Assembly: GCF_024199945.1 (NCBI RefSeq)
Contig: NZ_JANADP010000001.1
Location: 5,828,001 to 5,892,000 of the forward strand
Length of the DNA stretch: 64,000 bases
Direction of reading: 5' to 3'
From: Bradyrhizobium sp. CCGUVB4N
Lineage (GTDB): Bacteria; Pseudomonadota; Alphaproteobacteria; Rhizobiales; Xanthobacteraceae
In this document: positions 18,301-28,012 of the stretch, piece after piece
Position numbering within the stretch: the first letter of the stretch is position 1
Layout of the letters: each line of letters begins with the position of its first letter
Made by a program: the position numbers and the translations under genes
Notes under the pieces: generated by a model
Databases searched by the model: none
What the model saw: only the letters and a program-made list of their open reading frames with translations
Told to the model about the DNA's origin: nothing

Positions 18301-21300
18301 TGCGGGTCGAAAAAGCCGTCCGGATTTTGGGCGCTCACCGTCGTCCCGCTCAACTGGTATTGCGGGTCGGCAAGCCGCGCCGTGTTCACGCCGGCCGAAT
18401 AGATCGTTCCGGGAGCTGTCGTGTCATTCAGGACGACGTCGCGGGCAGCGGCGATGCTGATGTCGCCTGTCCCGGTCCGCACCATCGTCGCAAGATTGAC
18501 TGAACTGACAGCGCCCGATTGGGACTTCGGCTGGTTGTACGTCGTATGATGATCGATGATCACGCTGCCGCTGACAACGGTCGCGAGCGACTGCATGGCG
18601 ATGGGATTGGCGCTCGCCACGTCGGCGCCTGCCGTGAAGCGGTACGTCCATGACCCGGGGTCGACCACCGAAACCTTGGTGCCCCAGCCATTCCCGCAGT
18701 AAGTCTGACACGTCAACAGGCTGTGCGGGAACAAATCCGCGGCAGCAAGCGCATCCGAGCCGGGGCTGATGCCGTTCGCCGCCTGGTTGTAGGGAGCGAT
18801 CGGCACCTTGGATTGTGGGTTGAATCCGTTCAGTAGATACAGATAAACATTTTGCCCGGTGCCGCTGAGACTTCCGTCCATCCCGCGGACCTGGCCTGAG
18901 CTTGCGAGATTTGCAAGATAGGTCGCGACTTGGCTGACATACGTCGGATCCAAATAGTTGCTGAACTGGAAGAAGCCATCGGAGATCGACGCATTGACGT
19001 TGATGTTCCCGCTGGTCCGCAGCGTCAGCGCGCCCGGGCTGCTGACGCCGAACAGCGCACCAACATTGGCACCATACACGTACGGCGAAAGACGATAGTC
19101 GAACTTCACGGAACTGCTGTTGTAGTCGAAGTAAGTCACGCCCCCGCTCGTTTTCAGGTCATAGGCGGTGCCGGAGGCCAGGTTCCAGTTGCTGGCAATC
19201 GTGATGTCGCCGTTGTTGACGGACTTGTTGTTATTGATCAGCTCAAGCCCGGGCTGGACAGTGACCATGCCCGCCCCGAGCTGTTGCGCCAACGGGGTGA
19301 GCCGGGCGAAGGTGCCGGCGAAACCGTAAATCGTCTGGCCCTGCACATACGACGCGATGAGGTTGTAGAGGAACGGGTCGTTGGCCGGATCGATGATTCC
19401 GTTCCAGTGGTACCAGCTTCCATTCAGGCCGATGCTGCCATCGGAGGAAAGAGTGACGTACGGCTCCACGGTCACTGCGCGCATGCCGGTCATGCTGGAG
19501 TTGAGGGCGGCAATTCTGACGTCACCTTGTCCAAGGGCATTGCCCATGATGATCGGTGCACGCAAATGAATGGTGCCGCCCACTCCTCCCTTCGGACCGG
19601 AGACGTTGATGCCGCCTCCTCGAAGATCAATATAGCCGGCTGCATTCGTGCCGATGCCAAGCACGACGTCCCCACCCCGCTCGTTGCTATGCGCGGTTGA
19701 AGCGTCGATATTCGCGCCCGCAGTCAGCACGACGGCATTGTATCCGTAGAGGGACGCCTGCCCGCCTGCCTGGCCAGATCCGTCGATCGTATCGGTGGCG
19801 GAGCCGCTTGCGTCAATCTTGCCAGAGATGATCACCTGGCCGTTGTATCCGTCGGTGCCATTCCAGCGCTGATCATCGGCCGTGAGCACGACGCTGTTGG
19901 CCTTCAGCGTGGATCCCGCGGAGAGAACCAGATTGCCCGTGCGCGTGTGAATGTCCACCGAGCCATTGAGGCCGCCGGCACCAAGCGTGCTCGCCAAGGT
20001 GTCAAGATTGGCCGCGCCCAGGATATCGAGCTTGAAGGTGCCGCCAAGCCCCGTCCCTCCGGAGCCCATCAGCGCGCCCGCGACGACGGCGTTGCCGCTC
20101 CGCGCCGTCACGTCGATCTCGCCGCCGTGGCCGAGACCTCCGACGGGCTGCCCGACGTCCACGACGCTGTTCTGGCGCATGTTGACGTTGCCGGCGTCGG
20201 ACTGGAGAACGACCTTGCCACCTGGAGCATATGTGGTCACGTCGATGAAGGTCTTTTCGTATCCTCCGGCAGCGATATACGCGCCCGGATTGAGGGTGAC
20301 GTCGCCACTGGTGGCGTGCAGCGTGATGTTGCCGGCCTGCGCCTGAATGATGCCGCCAGCCAGCACCGGCTGGCCGTTTGCATCGACTTCGCCGAGGCGA
20401 ATGCTCGCCGCCGTGACTGCGAGATTGCCGCCGAGATCGCTGCTGTCGTCCGGCCGGGATACGAGGGCCCTCGGGTCACCGGGCCGAGTGAACGTGACCG
20501 TGCCGTTCGTCGTGAGAGCGAATTGCGCGCCGGTTGCGGCTCCAGTCTGACCGCTTACCTGAACGAGCGGTGTATTGATGTTGATGTCGACGGCGGCGGC
20601 CTGGCCGGTGGCACCCAGAGCAAGCGAGCCGGGACCGGCAATGTTGAGCTGCTTGGCAGCCGTCAAGTTGACGTTCGAGAAGCCGGCGATTGTCTGCGTC
20701 CCGCCTCCAAGTACGATCTTGCCGGCGTCGAGTTCGAAGGTTCCTGAGGTCGACGTGATCGCAGCCTCGCTCGCCGACGAACTGCTGACGAACGTAGCGG
20801 TGCCGCCGATGGCAAGCCTGACGTCGCCACCGGTTCCGGCGATCGTGCGAGCGTCCAACGTCAGGTTCTGCATCGCTCCGCCGGGTGTGAAGGCAACATC
20901 GCCATAGAACGTCACCGGGCCGGAGAGCGCCTTTAGCGTCAGGCTCTGCGCGCCGGCGAGCTGGCCGAAATTCGTCTGCGAGAGCAGCAGCGACTCCGTC
21001 CGGCCCGGGCTCAGGTTGCTCTCGAACCCGATGCTGCGCGCGGTGATGTTGATCTGTTTGGCGTCCAGCACCGCGGGCGGCGCGGCGGGATGGGCCGTCG
21101 TCGAGGCGTTGAGGACGACCGCGTTGGTGTTGCTGGTCGCCTGCAGCGACAGGTTCTCGGTCGAGATCCGGCTGCCGGCCTCGATCAGGACTTGGCCGGC
21201 GAATGGCAGGTTGATCGTACCGGTCACGGCGGCCCCTCCCGCCGCTGCGACGGGCGCGAAGCTGATCGTCAGGTCCGGCCGGTTCGCGGCTGGACCTGTT

Positions 21301-24300
21301 ACCGTCAGGCTGGAATCGTTCGAGGCGACAAACAGCGCACCTTGGCCGATTGCGAGCGCCGCCAGTTGGCTGGGTCCCACCGCTCGGCCGTCGGGAAGGG
21401 TCAGGGGGAGTCTCGTGAGATCGGCGTTGCTGATCTGCGTCCCGTTCAGCGTGCCTCCCAAAGCAGTCGCGAGTTGTTGCGCCGTGACAGGAGTTGATGG
21501 CGCAAACACATAATGACGACCGAAGCCCGACTGAATGGCGCCGGTGGTCTCGATAACGCTGCCAGAGGCAATCGTGACCCCGCCGCCGCCAGCCGGGAGC
21601 GTGACCTTGACGTCGCCGAGGCCGGCGACGTTCACGGTCTGCACAAGAGAATTCGCGGGTTGCGCCGCGAGCACGAGCTCTGGAGCCGTCAGCGCCGCGC
21701 CCCTTGTGTCGATCGTGACCTGGCCAGCGGTCGGTGTGATCAATGTGTCGCCGCTGGCCGTGTCCGTGCGCAGCCCGCCGAGCAGCATGCTCTCCAATCC
21801 GAGCGCGTTGAGCTGATCGACCGAAAGCCAGACCCAACCATCGCTTGACGCATAGGTTGGTTCAACGCCGATCGGATTCGTCTGGCTCACGACCAGCTTG
21901 CTCGCGGAAATGTCGAGCTCGCCTCCGCGACCGCCTGGCGCCGCTTGCGCTGCGATCGTGCCAGCCAGGTCAAGCGACTGCGATGCAACCGCAGCAAGCC
22001 GTCCGACATCGATGGGCAATCGGGGCGCCAAGACGCCATCATGTGCGGCCTTGGCGACGAAATAACTGTTCGCCGAACTCAGGGTGTATTCGCTGTACTG
22101 CTTCCACACCGCACCGGTCTGCACCGCGAACAGCTCCTGGCCGGCCGACCGCGTTCCCGGTTGCGTCGACGAGGTGTAATAGCCCGTCGTCAACACGGTG
22201 CCATCCGGCAGGGTCGTCCCCGACGCGAGGTTCTTGCCGACATTGCTGCCGTAATCAACGACACGCAGCGCGCCCGGAAGCGTGGCGTAATGACCCGGAT
22301 AGAGCGTGTAGGTTCCCGCCGGGATGCCGTTTCCGCCATCGATGTAGATCTGCTTGCCGGCCAGCGGATAGGCATCGGCGGCGGTGATGGTCTTGCCACC
22401 GTCCAGGCTGCGCGCGGTCGTGAAGTGAATGTCGAAGGCCGCGACCCCATCGTTGCGCGACGGCAGCAACGCATACACGGTTTGTCCGGAGGGTGTGGTG
22501 GCGAGCACGTCGCGGCTGCCACCCTTGCCCGAGACGAACTCCATGGCCTGCAGATCGCCGCCGCCCCTCAGGTCGATCTTGGCTCCCGACGCCACTGTCA
22601 CGTTGGCGCTGTCGAGCACCAGTCCCTTCGACGGGAGCACCGGAGACGTGCCGTTCGGCTCAACGACAGCGCTTCCGTCTGCGTTGCGCGCCTGGAGCGG
22701 ATAGAGGCTGGCGTTGTAGTACCAGTTCGTACCGTCTGCGGTCTCGCCGTATGGAACCAGCGTATCGGCGAGCGTCACGGAGGTCAGACTGCCCGGGACG
22801 AGATCAATCTTGCCGGTCACGACCCCGCCGGTGTTGCGCGCGGCCGTTCCGTCATCGCCCAGCGTGATTTTGCCGAGCGGTGCGAACAGGTTTCCGCCCT
22901 GCTCGATGCTCGCCGCATACACCGTGATGCTGCCACCGGCCGAGAGCGGGATCTCGAGATTGCTGCCAGCCGAAGCGCTGAAAGTCACGCTCTTCGGCGT
23001 TCGAATGAAGAAGTCGACGGAGGACACCGGATAGATCCGCTGCGCGTCGAGTGTGATATCGCCGGAGCTATCCAGGAAACCGCGATAGGTGGTGGTATCC
23101 TGCAGTGCCTGCGGTAGCCCGGATATGAGGCCGTCCGCAACCTTCGGGGTGCTCAGGCGGATGTCACCTGAACTGCTCAGCCTGACCGACGAGAAACCGT
23201 TGAAGGCCGCCCCCTCGATGTCGATCGTTTGCGCATTCTTGACATCAAAAGTGCTGGCGCCCGCGCTTGTTGTTCCGTTGCCATTGGGGAATCCACCCGT
23301 GAGCAGGACGTAAGGCGCTGCGAGCGTGACCGAGCTCTGCGGCGTCGCGCTGCCAGGCGTCACCGACCGGATCGAGCTCGCGGCGATCTCCAACCGACTG
23401 GCTATGTGCAAGTCGAGCGTGCCATCGACGACGAGTTCGGACAGGCTCGGGGCGACGATGTTGTAGGTGCTGCCCGACAGATCGGTGAAAATGCGCCCGG
23501 GTCCGCCGGCGGATGTCCCGCTGTAGAGGAACACATTGTCGAACGCACCCAATCGGCTCGAGTCGGCGGCGGCGACGATCGACACCGAGTGCCCGGCTGC
23601 CGCAGTCAGTTGCGTCAGAAGCGATTGTGACAGGGTGCCCAGATTCGCCAGCGATGCCTGACCAACGTTGGACAGCGCGGCCGTGACGGCGGTCGAGTCC
23701 TGCCGTAAGGATATTGCGCCTCCCCCGAGCATGAGGGTCCCACCCTGGGCTCGCGGATCGATCGCGCGCGCCACGAAGGTCCCTCCCCACGCGAACGCGC
23801 CGACGTCGATGCTGACGGAGCCAGCGTCGCTCCACGAGCTCATCAAGGTGAATGTCGACGGACGCGTGCTTCCCGAATTCGCCACCTGGAGCGTGCCGGC
23901 GGCGCCGGATACGTCGACCTTGGCGCCTGTCATCGCAACAAGTGCGGTTCCCGACAAATTGGGATTCGTGCCTTTGACACTCGGATCCGCCGCCTCGACA
24001 ATCAGGTTACCCCCGGCCAGAACCGTGTCGCTCACGGCAGGCCCGCCGCGGCTGCCGAACAGAGCGTTCGTTTGCAGGATTCCCGACAAGTCGATCAAAG
24101 CGTTCTGATCGAGCCAGGTTAGCGCGGCGTTCACCGACACCGTTCCCGAATGGTCGATGATCGAACCGCGCAACAGCACGTTCGCTGCCCGCTGCGGCGT
24201 CTCCCCTGACGTTCCCTGCTGTGCGGGTGTCCCGGCGATCGTGATCACGGCCCCGGGATCGGTTTGGATCGTTGCTCCTGCGTCGAGCAGAATGTTGTCC

Positions 24301-27300
24301 GACTTGAGCGTCAGGTTGACGGGCGTTCGCTGACCGTCCGGCGCGGTCACGACGGGCGCGATCGTGGCAATCTTGGTGCCGGTCGCCACCGCGCTATAGT
24401 CGGCAAGACTGCTCAAGCTTTGCTTTTGCAGCTTGAGAGAGGTTCCGGCCGAGACCACGATCGTTCCCGTCCCGGGCGAAGTAACCTGGGCGTTGGGTGA
24501 CCAGCCGCTTGGCGCAGACTGGATCACGAAGCTGCCGAATCCATTGTTCGCGAACAGCGAAACCGGGAGCGTCGCCAACGTTCCCCCGATCCGAATCCCC
24601 GACGCGCTGTCAGAGTGCGACGTATTGTCGATCGTTATCGTTCCCGCCGCGGCGAGCGTCAGCGTGCCGCTATCGGCGAACCCATACCCCCGCATGGCGC
24701 CATCGAGCTGAAGGACGGCGATGCTTCCCGTCGTTGGGGTGACCGGGGTGTCCTGGCCGCTCGGATCGAAAAACCCCTTGCCTTGATAGACCTTCAGAGA
24801 AATGCTGCCGGCGGCGCCGGCCATCAGGCCGCTCGAGACCGTCTTCGGCGTTCCCTTCGCCGAGATGTATCCTCCGCTGGAGACGTCGAGCAGGCTTCCC
24901 GCCGCGAGCAGAATGCTTCCCGTGGTGTCCAGACCGTTGCTGCTGTTCTTGTTCGTGGAAATCGTGATGGTGCCGCCGTTGATATAGCCCGGACCCGACG
25001 CATCATTGCCGAAGCGACCCGTGTCGTTTGTCCATTGCCCGCTGACATCAAGGACGCCTGAAACGAACACGTTGGCAGGCATGGCGGCGCCCGAGAGCGT
25101 CACGGATGGCTTGAACAGATTTTTCAGCGGTGAACTGGTGCCAACTACATAGCCATCTGTCTTCAGATTGACCTTGCCGCCGGCTGCCTGAACCGTTCCG
25201 GCAACGTCGATCGCGCCACCCGTCGTGACGGACAACTGCCCGCCCGCCGCCAGACGGAGCGTGCTGCCCTTGGTCACGACCAGATCGTTGGACGTGATGG
25301 AAAGCGCGCTGAGCCCGTAGCCCGAAAGCTCGTCTGCCGACAGGAACGTCTGGTAAGCGCTCGTCGACGCGAAATTATCCGAGGACACGAGATCTGTCGC
25401 GTTGGTCGGATTCGGCGGGAGCAGCGCTGTCCCCTTGCCGATCAGCGTTCCATTGGCCGAATAGATATTCTGGTTGTATCTGGAATCGAAATCGGCAGGC
25501 AGCGACGTCGCGTTCGCCCCGATCACGACGGTCGATGGCGTGGTGAGCGTCAGGTAGCCCTGCGAGGGCAAACTGCCGGACGCGATCTGGCGCTCGCCGG
25601 CGACCGAGCCGAACAGCAGCGTCCCCGCCAGCACCGGGTTCACCGTGCTGACGGCAACGCCGCCCGCACCCTGCCCGTCGGTATACCCCGAGACCTGCAT
25701 CGTGGTGTTGGTGTTCCAGATCTGCTTGTACGTGTCCCCCCAATGCGAATGAGCGGAAGTGAACACGCCGGCAATCCCGACATAGGTCATGTCGGGACTG
25801 GCATTTTGCATGCTGTATCTGCGGCCGTCGCTGCCCAGAAGGATTGTAACCGGAACCGTTCCGGGCAGATAACGAATGCTGCCGCCTGCCGTGTTGATCA
25901 CAGACCCGGACTGAAGCACCACCTCCTGGCCCGCAGCATTGAGTTGGGGCGTGGTCAGCGACACATTGCCGCCGGCCGTCATCAACTGGAAGATGCTCCG
26001 GCCGACCGCATTGACGACGTCGTTCGCGTTCGCGAGCGGTGTGCCGAGCCACGTCGTGCCGTCGCTGCGCGTTCCGGACGCGCGAATATCGATCCACAGC
26101 GGCTGTCCGTACAGCGCGCCGCTGCGCTGAAGCGGCATGTCCGCAAACTCGTTGGTCGGTGTAAAAGAGATGAAATTGTAGCTCGCCGGAAGCTCGACGT
26201 TCTGCAATCCGGCCACGTCGATGGTGGCGCCGGGCGCGAGCAGCACGCGTTGCGGGCCCGACAGCGATGCGTTCACCGATACATCGCCGAACAGGGTTCT
26301 GCTGCTGCCCTGACTGCCTGTCAGGTCCGCGACATTGATCGAAATCGACGCGGCAGGAGCCGACACGAGGCCGCTCGATTCGACGGTGACCTGACCTTGT
26401 GCCGTCGCTTCGACGTAGGCTGGCATGAAGCTCTGGACGTTGCTTCCCGCGCTGCTCGACTGCGGAAGCGTCGCGCCAGTGTCGGACGGGAGCATGCTGA
26501 TCGTGCCGCTCAGGTCGACACTCGTCGCCGCATGAAGCAGCACCATGCTGGGAAGGCTGATGCTGGTGTCCGCCGAAATGACACCCTGGGCGCCGATGCT
26601 GACCCGGTCACCCGCCATCTCGACGATGGCGCTGCGTGTTTCGATCAGCCCGTTATTGGCGACGGAGCCTGTCCCCGACAAATACGGACCACTGGGGGTT
26701 CCAGCGAAATTGTATGAGTTTGCATATGGCGAAAGTTGGAACCCGGTCCCGCGGAACGTCACCTTCGCCGGCAGGACAGCAGACGGAAAACTAGCGGCGG
26801 CGTCGCTGTTTGGCGTCAGAAAGATAGCACGCGCCGAAATCAGGGCTGCTTCCCCGTTCGGTACACTGATCTCGCCGTAATTCGCGACGTTCGAGCCGAA
26901 CAGATAGGCGAACCCACCCGGCTTATCCGGGCCCGGATCATCGGTCTGTATCGTGGCGCCGGCCTGAACGACCACGCCACCGCCGATCGCTTTCGTCTGC
27001 TTGTCTTCCCCTCCGATCGAAAAGCTTTTGACGGCAAGCGTTCCATTGGCGATGCCGGTGCCGAGGAAGAACTGATCGCGGTCGAACCGCGTCTGCCCGA
27101 GCGTCCCGACATCGAGATCAGAAGCCACCAGCGCGTGAACATTGATCTGGGAGCCGCCGCCGAAGATGATGCCGTTCTGGTTGATGATGTAGACGCCCCC
27201 CTTCGCGCTGATCTGCCCGAGGATCGTGCTCGGAGAGGCAGACGGGTCCGAGACCCGGTTCAGGACCGTCCAGTCGCTCGCCTGCTGATCGAAGGTGAGC

Positions 27301-27833
27301 GTGGTGTTGCGGCCGACGTTGAACGTCTTCCAGTTCAGGATCGCCTTTTGCTGTGTCTGTTGAATATCGACCAGCGTCCGGCCATTGGCGACGGTTTGGG
27401 TGGGCGCCAACGCGCCTTGCCACAAGGTCGGGTCGCCGGCGATTCCATCGGCCGGCATCAGTCCGTTGGTCGTGATGCCGTCCGGGACCCCACCCTTCAA
27501 GGTCGATGCCAGCGATTTTGCCGATTGCTGCGCAGCCCGCGCCGCCTGGAGTGCCGCGGCTGCACGGGCAAGCGATTGCGACGATTGCTGCGCCGCCGCG
27601 GCAGCCTGTATCCCCGCAGCCAATTGCGCCGCGCTGGCGGCGTTCGTGAGCGAAATGCTTGACGAGCTGTTGAGGCTGCGCGCGCCGGCGGTACCGCCGC
27701 CCGCCAGCAAGGCGACAATGCTGACGCCACGGAGATAGGTCGAAACGGCGGCGGCGCCCTGGCCACGAAACGCTCGAAGGATTGTCACGCGCAACGTCCT
27801 GCAGTGAACATATTCAAACTCCTCGGCTTTCAC
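15309..27833 (-). CDS. Giant two-partner-secretion exoprotein (TpsA, filamentous haemagglutinin family)
   Basis: Up to 4174 residues and the largest gene here. After a signal peptide (hydrophobic core VSIVALLAG near residue 40) comes an Ala/Gln-rich coil (about 55-110). Then follows the TPS secretion domain (about 120-290) with NWKTFNVGRNTTLTFDQ and the hallmark INQNGIIFGGGSQINVHALV. The bulk is Gly/Ser/Thr/Asn-rich beta-helix repeat. The C-terminal part (FQGLSKDLQHVFADQIFYAE, near residue 3840) looks like the DUF3739-type end of such proteins. The only cysteines seen outside the leader are a close pair, TCQTYC, near residue 3040. The start is either the GTG at 27833 or, with a coupled leader ORF, the GTG at 27788. 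It is probably exported through the TpsB at 52110-53891 and acts at the cell surface, perhaps as an adhesin. Confidence 0.93.
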   Translation of the reverse strand: MKAEEFEYVHCRTLRVTILRAFRGQGAAAVSTYLRGVSIVALLAGGGTAGARSLNSSSSISLTNAASAAQLAAGIQAAAAAQQSSQSLARAAAALQAARAAQQSAKSLASTLKGGVPDGITTNGLMPADGIAGDPTLWQGALAPTQTVANGRTLVDIQQTQQKAILNWKTFNVGRNTTLTFDQQASDWTVLNRVSDPSASPSTILGQISAKGGVYIINQNGIIFGGGSQINVHALVASDLDVGTLGQTRFDRDQFFLGTGIANGTLAVKSFSIGGEDKQTKAIGGGVVVQAGATIQTDDPGPDKPGGFAYLFGSNVANYGEISVPNGEAALISARAIFLTPNSDAAASFPSAVLPAKVTFRGTGFQLSPYANSYNFAGTPSGPYLSGTGSVANNGLIETRSAIVEMAGDRVSIGAQGVISADTSISLPSMVLLHAATSVDLSGTISMLPSDTGATLPQSSSAGSNVQSFMPAYVEATAQGQVTVESSGLVSAPAASISINVADLTGSQGSSRTLFGDVSVNASLSGPQRVLLAPGATIDVAGLQNVELPASYNFISFTPTNEFADMPLQRSGALYGQPLWIDIRASGTRSDGTTWLGTPLANANDVVNAVGRSIFQLMTAGGNVSLTTPQLNAAGQEVVLQSGSVINTAGGSIRYLPGTVPVTILLGSDGRRYSMQNASPDMTYVGIAGVFTSAHSHWGDTYKQIWNTNTTMQVSGYTDGQGAGGVAVSTVNPVLAGTLLFGSVAGERQIASGSLPSQGYLTLTTPSTVVIGANATSLPADFDSRYNQNIYSANGTLIGKGTALLPPNPTNATDLVSSDNFASTSAYQTFLSADELSGYGLSALSITSNDLVVTKGSTLRLAAGGQLSVTTGGAIDVAGTVQAAGGKVNLKTDGYVVGTSSPLKNLFKPSVTLSGAAMPANVFVSGVLDVSGQWTNDTGRFGNDASGPGYINGGTITISTNKNSSNGLDTTGSILLAAGSLLDVSSGGYISAKGTPKTVSSGLMAGAAGSISLKVYQGKGFFDPSGQDTPVTPTTGSIAVLQLDGAMRGYGFADSGTLTLAAAGTITIDNTSHSDSASGIRIGGTLATLPVSLFANNGFGSFVIQSAPSGWSPNAQVTSPGTGTIVVSAGTSLKLQKQSLSSLADYSAVATGTKIATIAPVVTAPDGQRTPVNLTLKSDNILLDAGATIQTDPGAVITIAGTPAQQGTSGETPQRAANVLLRGSIIDHSGTVSVNAALTWLDQNALIDLSGILQTNALFGSRGGPAVSDTVLAGGNLIVEAADPSVKGTNPNLSGTALVAMTGAKVDVSGAAGTLQVANSGSTRPSTFTLMSSWSDAGSVSIDVGAFAWGGTFVARAIDPRAQGGTLMLGGGAISLRQDSTAVTAALSNVGQASLANLGTLSQSLLTQLTAAAGHSVSIVAAADSSRLGAFDNVFLYSGTSAGGPGRIFTDLSGSTYNIVAPSLSELVVDGTLDLHIASRLEIAASSIRSVTPGSATPQSSVTLAAPYVLLTGGFPNGNGTTSAGASTFDVKNAQTIDIEGAAFNGFSSVRLSSSGDIRLSTPKVADGLISGLPQALQDTTTYRGFLDSSGDITLDAQRIYPVSSVDFFIRTPKSVTFSASAGSNLEIPLSAGGSITVYAASIEQGGNLFAPLGKITLGDDGTAARNTGGVVTGKIDLVPGSLTSVTLADTLVPYGETADGTNWYYNASLYPLQARNADGSAVVEPNGTSPVLPSKGLVLDSANVTVASGAKIDLRGGGDLQAMEFVSGKGGSRDVLATTPSGQTVYALLPSRNDGVAAFDIHFTTARSLDGGKTITAADAYPLAGKQIYIDGGNGIPAGTYTLYPGHYATLPGALRVVDYGSNVGKNLASGTTLPDGTVLTTGYYTSSTQPGTRSAGQELFAVQTGAVWKQYSEYTLSSANSYFVAKAAHDGVLAPRLPIDVGRLAAVASQSLDLAGTIAAQAAPGGRGGELDISASKLVVSQTNPIGVEPTYASSDGWVWLSVDQLNALGLESMLLGGLRTDTASGDTLITPTAGQVTIDTRGAALTAPELVLAAQPANSLVQTVNVAGLGDVKVTLPAGGGGVTIASGSVIETTGAIQSGFGRHYVFAPSTPVTAQQLATALGGTLNGTQISNADLTRLPLTLPDGRAVGPSQLAALAIGQGALFVASNDSSLTVTGPAANRPDLTISFAPVAAAGGAAVTGTINLPFAGQVLIEAGSRISTENLSLQATSNTNAVVLNASTTAHPAAPPAVLDAKQINITARSIGFESNLSPGRTESLLLSQTNFGQLAGAQSLTLKALSGPVTFYGDVAFTPGGAMQNLTLDARTIAGTGGDVRLAIGGTATFVSSSSASEAAITSTSGTFELDAGKIVLGGGTQTIAGFSNVNLTAAKQLNIAGPGSLALGATGQAAAVDININTPLVQVSGQTGAATGAQFALTTNGTVTFTRPGDPRALVSRPDDSSDLGGNLAVTAASIRLGEVDANGQPVLAGGIIQAQAGNITLHATSGDVTLNPGAYIAAGGYEKTFIDVTTYAPGGKVVLQSDAGNVNMRQNSVVDVGQPVGGLGHGGEIDVTARSGNAVVAGALMGSGGTGLGGTFKLDILGAANLDTLASTLGAGGLNGSVDIHTRTGNLVLSAGSTLKANSVVLTADDQRWNGTDGYNGQVIISGKIDASGSATDTIDGSGQAGGQASLYGYNAVVLTAGANIDASTAHSNERGGDVVLGIGTNAAGYIDLRGGGINVSGPKGGVGGTIHLRAPIIMGNALGQGDVRIAALNSSMTGMRAVTVEPYVTLSSDGSIGLNGSWYHWNGIIDPANDPFLYNLIASYVQGQTIYGFAGTFARLTPLAQQLGAGMVTVQPGLELINNNKSVNNGDITIASNWNLASGTAYDLKTSGGVTYFDYNSSSVKFDYRLSPYVYGANVGALFGVSSPGALTLRTSGNINVNASISDGFFQFSNYLDPTYVSQVATYLANLASSGQVRGMDGSLSGTGQNVYLYLLNGFNPQSKVPIAPYNQAANGISPGSDALAAADLFPHSLLTCQTYCGNGWGTKVSVVDPGSWTYRFTAGADVASANPIAMQSLATVVSGSVIIDHHTTYNQPKSQSGAVSSVNLATMVRTGTGDISIAAARDVVLNDTTAPGTIYSAGVNTARLADPQYQLSGTTVSAQNPDGFFDPQVLAYNGNVRVANTTLYGPPTAAAFPENGGNVDIVAQRDFIGFNTTTTSGNQTSFQYFAPWLLAQAELTPVPVNTGTRLMGAGVFAPTGTSIASQSAWWIQYGSFQQGVLSAGGDVTLTVGRDMVDVSVSLPTTGRVSGGLSTASTPQTHVYGSGNLSVQVGRNLLGGALYEGSGHASVVVRGSVGQAGNLVASNGSSVNYPLLAVDSGQIALAATGSVTTAGVINPAAIHSQSGSYGDPLGRSAAVFMDTYGPNSAASILAVGGDLTIGVAPIGVFYGGRDLAYPSSFEAVALSGDIKTTGMTSVQNSGIMLSGSTSGSFQLLAQGSIDLTGGYTPTSGLNRPTFSAGPSLLDTAFNPFRPNNGFGDRLSSEVLAHQDDTEVAHIYAMTGDIVGVGTVKSSISNNQVSISDIQRVEINSPAEVHAGRDIVDLNLIVQNISESDVSKVDAGRDIYYTGFNLAGGLQVAGPGFFVVQAGRDLGPLLPAVHDNASEAVMQQGITAVGNASFTPVGNRYVVQASSGMYDPLLLGPTGQTPKQRNPLLAQSGADLIVQFGVANGINYDGFWKLDPLTNQPVYYPGVIDAYLNPARGSIDPIVSGDYSALSVQLKQFLAANPGTTQTAALGTYQAASTTPAAHNYTSELQSFLARIGHPAADASSAWTTFQGLSKDLQHVFADQIFYAELKAVGQAQTNSSGNYQRGYQAINTLFPAGLGYTANALGGGSNGANQLIATGDLDMLHATIQTQQGGNVSIMGPGGNIRVGSLATEPNQLLKLNDLGIMTLAGGSIDTFTDQSVRVNSSRVFTEQGGDILMWSSNGDLDAGRGAKTTLSLPPIQVHFDQDDYASTDLGGLVTGAGIAVLQTSSAATTSNLYLLAPRGTVDAGTAGIRVSGNLIVAAVQVVNAFNVKVGGSTTGVQITSVPNVGALSAASNTAGAAAKSAETPTASGGGERASVFIVEVVGYGGGDGSSEATPSGASTNSGESANPEENTKRQGQ
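27785..27811 (-). CDS. Eight-codon leader ORF overlapping a possible TpsA start
   Basis: The best ribosome binding site in the region, GAGGAG at 27819-27824, sits seven bases before an ATG at 27811. That ATG opens the short frame MFTAGRCA in a different phase from TpsA. Its TGA overlaps the in-frame GTG at 27788 as GTGA, the same coupling seen in other operons of the window. The 27788 start gives a compact signal peptide (MTILRAFRGQ...). The upstream GTG at 27833 has no good ribosome binding site. Confidence 0.35.
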   Translation of the reverse strand: MFTAGRCA

Positions 27834-27923
27834 CCGGCGCCTGGCGACGGTTGCCGCGTGGAGCGCCCACGGCTTTCGCCTGGCGCCCCAATTGTCCGCA
27901 TATCGTTACGCTAACGTTTACAC

Positions 27924-27960
27924 AATGTTAAGCAACATTGATGTGTCAGTTTTGATGTGT
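27924..27960. promoter_or_regulatory. Inverted and direct repeats upstream of the giant TpsA gene
   Basis: Two patterns overlap. AATGTT-AAGC-AACATT (27924-27939) is an inverted repeat. TTGATGTGT occurs twice in direct orientation (27938-27946 and 27952-27960) with a 14-base period. They lie 90-130 bases upstream of the first possible TpsA start. Direct repeats at about this spacing are typical of response-regulator or activator sites, but they do not fit the Pho box. The protein that binds is unknown. Confidence 0.35.
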
Positions 27961-28012
27961 TGCCGGCAATTCACCACCTGTGGATCGGGAACCCGCGCGC
28001 ATCCTTTCGGCG

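Noticed and set aside
15207..27662. Long open frames on the (+) strand opposite the giant gene (for example 15207-16220, 17604-18503 and 21945-23117)
   Set aside because: They are antisense to a continuous TpsA frame, are rich in Arg/Gly/Asp as expected from GC-rich shadow frames, and have no domains or ribosome binding sites.
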